Source: Paracoccaceae bacterium
GTDB lineage: Bacteria; Pseudomonadota; Alphaproteobacteria; Rhodobacterales; Rhodobacteraceae
Direction: 5' to 3'
Assembly: GCA_009922885.1 (NCBI GenBank)
Contig: RFUP01000053.1
Span: forward strand, 1-10,106
Length of the DNA: 10,106 nucleotides
The translations under genes and the position numbers were made by a program. Positions within the stretch are counted from its first letter, which is position 1. Every line of letters begins with the position of its first letter. Below the pieces are notes generated by a model, which worked only from the letters and a program-made list of their open reading frames with translations, had not been told where the DNA came from and ran no database searches. This document shows positions 6,691 through 10,106 of this stretch, piece after piece.

Positions 6691-7274
6691 ATCTTTGCCG
6701 CGTCGATGTTGGCATTCAGAACGCGGCCCGCATCCCGCAAGAGAAGCGGTAAAAGCGCGAATTGCACATCGCTCGGGGCAACTTCGCTGTGCGGAGTTGC
6801 GGCTGCAAGATTGTTCCATAGCGCCTGATCCACCTTCAGCCGCTCGCCTGTTCCTTCTACACACCATCGCGTTCCATCATGGGAAACGGTGATCTGGCCG
6901 CCATAGGGCAGCGCTGCCTCCACACATTGAAGCGCGAGAAACGCCAGCCGCGTTTCGCTACGCTCCATTGCTTGCGTAAGCCTCCACGCTGCCTTGACAC
7001 GGCGATCCTTGAATAGCCCGTCGAGCAGGGAAACCACTTCTTCCCGACCAACCATCTGGCCTGCCACGGCCAGCCCGTAGGCGATGCGGAAAAACAGGAT
7101 TCGAAGCCGTGCCGCTTCAACGCTTTCGGTGATCAGCTGCATTTCGGGTTCATCGAGCGTGTTCGTCATCTGGATCAATTCCAGGCCATTCCCGACCGCC
7201 CCCACCGGGCTAATCAGGTCATGACAGATGCGGGAGCCTATCAAGGCCGCGAGATTGGCTGTATCAGGTTTCAA
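6675..7274 (-). CDS. chpT: ChpT-type histidine phosphotransferase
   Basis: ChpT relays phosphate from the hybrid kinase CckA to the response regulators CtrA and CpdR. In Rhodobacterales the CckA-ChpT-CtrA path controls motility, gene-transfer-agent production and related traits. I place the start at a UUG (complement of 7272-7274), giving 199 residues. The N-terminal dimerisation helix has ANLAALIGSRICHDLISPVG (residues 6-25), with the likely phospho-accepting His18 in the CHDL motif. A second helix follows (residues 45-70), then a degenerate ATPase-like domain including RLAFLALQCVEAALPYGG and LPLLLRDAG near the end. The UUG is preceded by a near-perfect Shine-Dalgarno, GGGAGG, six bases upstream. 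The nearest upstream in-frame ATG would force a long overlap with the divergent DUF3553 gene and add non-conserved residues. The gene is convergent with proA. Confidence 0.88.
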   Translation of the reverse strand: MKPDTANLAALIGSRICHDLISPVGAVGNGLELIQMTNTLDEPEMQLITESVEAARLRILFFRIAYGLAVAGQMVGREEVVSLLDGLFKDRRVKAAWRLTQAMERSETRLAFLALQCVEAALPYGGQITVSHDGTRWCVEGTGERLKVDQALWNNLAAATPHSEVAPSDVQFALLPLLLRDAGRVLNANIDAAKITIRF

Positions 7275-7286
7275 AATTCGCCTCCC
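7275..7286 (-). promoter_or_regulatory. Ribosome binding site that fixes the UUG start of chpT
   Basis: On the minus strand GGGAGG (complement of 7281-7286) is followed by six bases, CGAATT, and then TTG. This strong signal decides the start of chpT. It lies within the 24 bases that also hold the AAAGGA ribosome binding site (7288-7293) of the divergent DUF3553 gene. Confidence 0.8.
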
Positions 7287-7298
7287 GAAAGGAACATC

Positions 7299-7484
7299 AT
7301 GGCCGATTTGAACGCGATACTGGCACCCGGAATGTTCGTGCGCCACCCGGATCGCCCGGACTGGGGCGTGGGGCAGGTGCAATCGAACGTCGCGGGCAGG
7401 ATCACCGTCAACTTTCCCGATGAAGGCAAAGTGGTGTTCGATGGTTCCCGGATCACGCTTCTGCCCGTCTTTGATGCCAGCTAG
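7299..7484 (+). CDS. Small DUF3553 protein
   Basis: This 61-residue acidic protein matches the DUF3553 pattern: PGMFVRHPDRPDWGVGQVQS (10-29), ITVNFPDEGKVVF (35-47) and a closing ITLLPV (52-57). No signal peptide or membrane segment is present. The alternation of short strands and the order G-x-x-V-x-HP, WG-x-G-x-V, x-V-x-F, GK resemble the small Tudor-like beta-barrel at the C-terminus of PcrA/UvrD helicases, which contacts RNA polymerase. That similarity is my inference. The ATG at 7299 has AAAGGA five bases upstream; an earlier in-frame ATG at 7221 would read antisense through the conserved start of chpT and is not credible. It is divergent from chpT with 24 bases between start codons, and precedes olsB by 99 bases. 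The function is unknown. Confidence 0.85.
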   Translation: MADLNAILAPGMFVRHPDRPDWGVGQVQSNVAGRITVNFPDEGKVVFDGSRITLLPVFDAS

Positions 7485-7560
7485 GGGTTAAGAAGTGGTT
7501 AGCATTTCGAGCCACTGCGCCAAATCGGTTGCCAACCGCCGTGCCGCTGCCTAAACCCCT
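7483..7560 (+). promoter_or_regulatory. Inverted-repeat gap between DUF3553 and olsB
   Basis: AGGGGTT (7483-7489, overlapping the DUF3553 stop) is complementary to AACCCCT (7554-7560). Between them lie a hairpin AGTGGTT/AGCCACT (7494-7500 and 7510-7516, one G-U) and a perfect palindrome CGGTTG-C-CAACCG (7526-7538). As RNA this would be a three-way junction at the end of the DUF3553 message. As DNA the palindrome looks like an operator covering the -35 of a possible olsB promoter. The two readings compete and the sequence does not decide between them. Confidence 0.4.
7529..7557 (+). promoter_or_regulatory. Candidate promoter for olsB-olsA
   Basis: TTGCCA (7529-7534, five of six to TTGACA) is followed by a 17-base spacer and TAAACC (7552-7557), a moderate -10. 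Transcription would begin about 20 bases before the olsB ATG at 7584, leaving room for its GAGG ribosome binding site (7574-7577). The -35 overlaps the palindrome at 7526-7538. Confidence 0.35.
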
Positions 7561-7583
7561 GAAAAGCTTTGTCGAGGCTTCGC

Positions 7584-8345
7584 ATGTCTGAGCGCCCTGC
7601 GCCGAAATTCAAGACCCGTCTTGCCCGCTCCGAGGCTGACATCCGCGCCGCGCAAGCGTTGCGTTACGAGGTTTTCGTGCGCGAACTGGGCAGCACTGGC
7701 GAGGGTGTGGATCACGAACAGGGTCTCGAAACCGACGGGTTTGATCCCTATTTCGATCATCTGCTTCTGACCGATGATGCGCGCGGCGGGGCTGTTGTGG
7801 GGGTTTACCGGATCGCCACCGAGGCGCAGGCACTCGCGGCGGGCCGATTTTACACCGAAGACGAATATGATCTGGGCCCTTTGCTGGCTTCAGGTCGGCG
7901 CTTGCTTGAATTGGGGCGTTCTTGCCTACTTCCGGAATATCGGGGCGGGCAGGCGATGTTCCATCTCTGGTCTGCCTTGGCGGCACATGTGGCCGAGCAT
8001 CAGGTGGAAGTTCTTTTCGGAACGGCATCGTTCCATGGAACGGATGTGGCAAAACATGCCGCCGCGCTGTCGCTCTTGCATGACAGCCACCTTGCGCCCG
8101 AAGCAATCCGCGTGCGCTCGCGGGCCTATCAGCCGATGGATCTGGTGCCCGCTGCCGAGATTGACCGCCCGTCCGCCATGCGCGGGGTGCCTGCGCTGAT
8201 CAAGGCCTACCTTCGCTTGGGCGGCACCGTGGGCGATGGTGCCTTCATTGACCACGCCTTCAATACGATTGACGTTTGCCTCCTGCTCGACACCGAGAAA
8301 ATGAATGCCCGCCAAGCCGGGATCTACCAGAAAGGCCAATCATGA
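7584..8345 (+). CDS. olsB: L-ornithine N-alpha-acyltransferase
   Basis: OlsB transfers a 3-hydroxyacyl chain from acyl carrier protein to the alpha-amino group of ornithine (EC 2.3.2.30), making lyso-ornithine lipid, a phosphorus-free membrane lipid precursor. The 253-residue protein belongs to the GNAT/autoinducer-synthase-like fold. Visible features are IRAAQALRYEVFVREL (20-35); the acidic DGFDPYFDHLLL (51-62); VVGVYRIAT (71-79); the family's typical LLELGRSCLLPEYRGG (107-122) followed by FHLWSALAAHV (126-136); and FGTASFHG (145-152). I chose ATG 7584, with GAGG six bases away, over a UUG 15 bases upstream that lacks a good ribosome binding site. The stop overlaps olsA as ATGA. The olsB-olsA order supports the assignment; phosphate control is common for this pathway but I see no clear Pho box. 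Confidence 0.9.
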   Translation: MSERPAPKFKTRLARSEADIRAAQALRYEVFVRELGSTGEGVDHEQGLETDGFDPYFDHLLLTDDARGGAVVGVYRIATEAQALAAGRFYTEDEYDLGPLLASGRRLLELGRSCLLPEYRGGQAMFHLWSALAAHVAEHQVEVLFGTASFHGTDVAKHAAALSLLHDSHLAPEAIRVRSRAYQPMDLVPAAEIDRPSAMRGVPALIKAYLRLGGTVGDGAFIDHAFNTIDVCLLLDTEKMNARQAGIYQKGQS

Positions 8346-9166
8346 CCGCGTGGGACGATCCGGCGCTCTATCCCAAGGAAACGCCACTGGGTGTATGGGG
8401 TGTTCTAAGGGCCTTGCGCCGTGGCCTTCCCTTGGCTCTTCTCGTGTTCGGCTGCCTCGGCATCCTGCTCATTGTGCGCATGATTGAGCGCCCGATCCAC
8501 GGCCTTCACCGCCCCTGGACGCCCTATATCACCCAGTTTGTTTGCCGGAATGCCTTCCGCATCCTCGGGATCGGGTTCTCCACCCAAGGCCAGCGGATGG
8601 AGTTGAAAGGGGCAGTGGTCGCCAATCACGGCTCCTGGCTCGACATTTTCACGCTGAACGCCACGAAGCGGGTGTATTTCGTGTCAAAGTCGGAAGTTGC
8701 CAACTGGCCCGGTATCGGTTGGCTGGCGCGGGCGACGGGCACTGTCTTCATCAACCGTGATCCGCGCGAGGCGAAAGAGCAGAAGGAAATCTTCGAGGCA
8801 CGGCTTTTGGCCGGGCACAAACTCCTGTTCTTCCCAGAAGGCACATCCACCGACGCGCGCCGCGTTATTCCTTTTAAATCAACGCTTTTCGAGGCGTTCT
8901 TCACAGAAGGTTTGCGGCATGAGATGCATATCCAGCCCGTCAGCGTGGTGTATAAGGCCCCGAAAGGCGAAGACCCGCGGTTTTACGGCTGGTGGGGCGA
9001 TATGGATTTTGCCCCGCATCTGGTGAAGGTGCTGGGATCGAAACGGCAAGGGTCTATCACCCTGATCTATCACGATCCGGTGCGCGTCGATGACTTCGCC
9101 AACCGCAAGAGCCTTGCTGCCTATTGTGAAAACACCGTGCGTGAGGGTCTGCCCTTCACGGGCTGA
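8342..9166 (+). CDS. olsA: Lyso-ornithine lipid O-acyltransferase
   Basis: OlsA adds the second acyl chain from acyl-ACP to the hydroxyl of lyso-ornithine lipid (EC 2.3.1.270), completing ornithine lipid at the inner membrane. The 274-residue protein is a PlsC-type acyltransferase. A membrane segment spans about residues 29-48. Block I is NHGSWLD (95-101), with the catalytic His96 and Asp101 in the HX4D motif. Block II is GTVFINRD (133-140), block III FFPEGTSTD (163-171), and block IV lies around IQPVSVVY (197-204). The ATG shares four bases with the olsB stop and is preceded by AAAGG (8331-8335). An in-frame ATG 66 bases upstream, inside olsB, has no support. PlsC paralogues acting in phospholipid synthesis look similar; pairing with olsB is the main reason for preferring olsA. 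Confidence 0.88.
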   Translation: MTAWDDPALYPKETPLGVWGVLRALRRGLPLALLVFGCLGILLIVRMIERPIHGLHRPWTPYITQFVCRNAFRILGIGFSTQGQRMELKGAVVANHGSWLDIFTLNATKRVYFVSKSEVANWPGIGWLARATGTVFINRDPREAKEQKEIFEARLLAGHKLLFFPEGTSTDARRVIPFKSTLFEAFFTEGLRHEMHIQPVSVVYKAPKGEDPRFYGWWGDMDFAPHLVKVLGSKRQGSITLIYHDPVRVDDFANRKSLAAYCENTVREGLPFTG

Positions 9167-9176
9167 CCCGTTCTTT
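9158..9176 (+). terminator. Short intrinsic terminator at the olsA stop
   Basis: ACGGG (9158-9162) pairs with CCCGT (9167-9171) around a CTGA loop that contains the olsA stop codon TGA, followed by TTCTTT (from 9171). The stem is only five pairs, so strength is uncertain. It fits the eight-base gap between olsA and the convergent ThiE-like gene. Read on the other strand it lacks a T-tract. Confidence 0.45.
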
Positions 9177-9792
9177 ACCCCATCGCCGCGATGAGTTTCT
9201 TCAGCGCAGCGGCGGCGTTTTCCTGACGCCAGATTTCCTCACCGATCGCGAAGAAATCCGTCATGGGCGCGAGGGCGCGGATGGTGTCCTCGTCAAGGCC
9301 CGCTTCCGCGACCACCGGAATCTCGATCATTTCCGACCACCAGCCGAAAAGATCCTGATCGGCCAGCGCGCCTGTTCCCAACGATCCGCCAACTGGCCCG
9401 AAAGCCACGTAATCGGCGCCTGCTTCACCTGCGCCAATGCCTTCATGACGCGACGCACCGCAGAAGGCGCCAACGATGGCATCTGCGCCTAGATCTTTGC
9501 GCACAGTGCGCACTGAACGCGCGCCATCCGTGAGGTGCACGCCATCAAGGCCCAGCCGCTCGACCATGAGCACATGGGTCTCGATCACCAAAGGCACGTC
9601 ACGGGCATGGGCCACTTCACGCAGCGCATCGCCTGCGCGCAGGATCTTGTCTTCATCGCGGGTGGCCAGCGCCATGCGCAGGCACGCCACTTCGGCGGAA
9701 TCAAGCACTTGGGCGAGGCGCGTCGGGAAAACGTCCAGATCCAGTTCGGGTGGCGTCACAAGATAGATTTGCGGCTTGTCGGCTTCAGACAT
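9175..9792 (-). CDS. ThiE/TenI-fold protein lacking canonical thiamine phosphate synthase residues
   Basis: This 205-residue protein has the fold pattern of the thiamine phosphate synthase/TenI superfamily: an opening strand IYLVTP (9-14), DGVHLTDG (83-90), GADYVAFGPV (125-134), IPVVAEAGL (158-166) and FFAIGEEIW (180-188). Automatic annotation would probably call it thiE. Compared with B. subtilis ThiE as I remember it, key sites differ. QFREK is CLRMA (37-41), the metal-linked NDD is ETH (71-73), GQED is TDGA (88-91), the phosphate loop PTETKKD is GGSLGTGA (135-142), and GIGGI is AEAGL (162-166). Activity as thiamine phosphate synthase is therefore doubtful, and no other thiamine gene is nearby. 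The ATG has GGAGGG four bases upstream. It converges with olsA and diverges from the trmJ-like gene. Confidence 0.75.
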   Translation of the reverse strand: MSEADKPQIYLVTPPELDLDVFPTRLAQVLDSAEVACLRMALATRDEDKILRAGDALREVAHARDVPLVIETHVLMVERLGLDGVHLTDGARSVRTVRKDLGADAIVGAFCGASRHEGIGAGEAGADYVAFGPVGGSLGTGALADQDLFGWWSEMIEIPVVAEAGLDEDTIRALAPMTDFFAIGEEIWRQENAAAALKKLIAAMG

Positions 9793-9816
9793 GGCACCCT
9801 CCGTCGGTTTCCGGCT

Positions 9817-9847
9817 CCCTAGCGCGATTTCAAGGGCATTGCTAGGG
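9817..9847. promoter_or_regulatory. Inverted repeat in the divergent ThiE-like/trmJ promoter region
   Basis: CCCTAGC (9817-9823) and GCTAGGG (9841-9847) form perfect seven-base arms separated by 17 bases, in the 132-base gap between divergent starts. Each arm carries a -10-like element pointing outward: TAGGGT (9843-9848) toward trmJ and TAGGGA toward the ThiE-like gene. These could be overlapping back-to-back promoters or a regulator site. I found no convincing -35 for either. Confidence 0.3.
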
Positions 9848-9924
9848 TATTGGCGTCATCGCATGAGCCGAAGGCCTTTCCCCCAGAAGCCACACGCGGT
9901 AAACGCGCCCCAAAGGAGACGCCG

Positions 9925-10106
9925 ATGCCCACAGACACGCCCCAACCCGCCTTTGTGCTCGTGCGCCCGCAGATGGGCGAAAACATCGGTGCCGCTGCCC
10001 GTGCGATGTGGAATTTCGGCCTCGACCGGATGCGCGTGGTCGGCCCGCGTGATGGGTGGCCCAACCCGCGTGCCGTGGCTTTGGCGTCGGGGGCAGGGCG
10101 CTTGCT
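9925..10106 (+). CDS. trmJ: TrmJ-type tRNA 2'-O-methyltransferase (partial, 3' end outside window)
   Basis: The first 60 codons of a SPOUT (TrmH/SpoU) RNA methyltransferase are present before the window ends. The sequence FVLVRPQMGENIGAAARAMW (residues 10-29), then NFGLDRMRVVGPRDGWPN (30-47), matches the N-terminal strand-helix-strand of the TrmJ branch. That branch methylates the ribose of tRNA position 32 using S-adenosylmethionine. The SAM-binding knot lies in the missing C-terminal half, so branch assignment rests on the N-terminus; another TrmH-family 2'-O-methyltransferase is possible. A strong Shine-Dalgarno, AAAGGAG (9912-9918), lies six bases before the ATG. It is divergent from the ThiE-like gene. 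Confidence 0.85.
   Translation, partial: MPTDTPQPAFVLVRPQMGENIGAAARAMWNFGLDRMRVVGPRDGWPNPRAVALASGAGRL

Noticed and set aside
6675..7382. A longer chpT starting at an ATG inside the DUF3553 gene
   Set aside because: The extra 36 residues are antisense to a conserved gene and unlike ChpT. The UUG at 7274 has a near-ideal ribosome binding site and starts just before the conserved helix.
7569..7583. A UUG start for olsB 15 bases upstream of the chosen ATG
   Set aside because: It lacks a good Shine-Dalgarno, while the ATG at 7584 has GAGG six bases upstream.
9819..10064. A minus-strand open frame opposite the trmJ start
   Set aside because: Antisense to a conserved SPOUT N-terminus and lacking its own motifs.
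1..10106. Mobile elements, CRISPR arrays, tRNA genes or defence genes
   Set aside because: I looked for repeats, transposase or integrase motifs and tRNA-like sequence on both strands and saw none; the region is ordinary chromosomal backbone.

Overview
The window is a compact, GC-rich stretch of an alphaproteobacterial chromosome, most likely from the Rhodobacterales (Roseobacter/Rhodobacter group). The evidence is the gene order rplU-rpmA-acetyltransferase-obgE-proB-proA-chpT-DUF3553-olsB-olsA, the C-terminally extended alphaproteobacterial form of L21, a short ChpT histidine phosphotransferase, and ornithine-lipid genes. I see no tRNA, rRNA, insertion sequence, CRISPR array, integrase or phage gene. 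No gene-free stretch exceeds 300 bases; the longest is the 193-base gap before rplU.

Layout. At 12-1660, two translationally coupled genes encode exported, mostly helical DUF2059-type proteins. At 1661-1853 lies an unusually structured leader before the ribosomal protein pair rplU (L21) and rpmA (L27), which ends in a strong intrinsic terminator (2532-2571). A RimJ/RimL-type GNAT acetyltransferase follows (2659-3213). Then comes the obgE-proB-proA cluster (3265-6671), which links a ribosome-assembly GTPase to the first two steps of proline synthesis. proA converges on chpT, with three bases between the stop codons and a hairpin spanning both. chpT (minus strand) starts at a UUG only 24 bases from the start of a divergent 61-residue DUF3553 gene. 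olsB and olsA (7584-9166) overlap by four bases and encode the two acyltransferases that make ornithine lipids. They converge on a minus-strand ThiE/TenI-fold gene that has lost the catalytic residues of thiamine phosphate synthase. The window ends in the first 60 codons of a TrmJ-type tRNA methyltransferase.

Functionally the region is mainly housekeeping: translation and ribosome assembly (L21, L27, ObgE, TrmJ), proline synthesis (ProB, ProA), membrane lipid synthesis (OlsB, OlsA) and the CckA-ChpT-CtrA phosphorelay (ChpT). I found no convincing new multi-gene system. The items most worth checking are the structured rplU leader, the non-canonical ThiE-like protein, the folded or operator-bearing gap before olsB, the chpT/DUF3553 divergent start region, and a possible antiterminator after rpmA.
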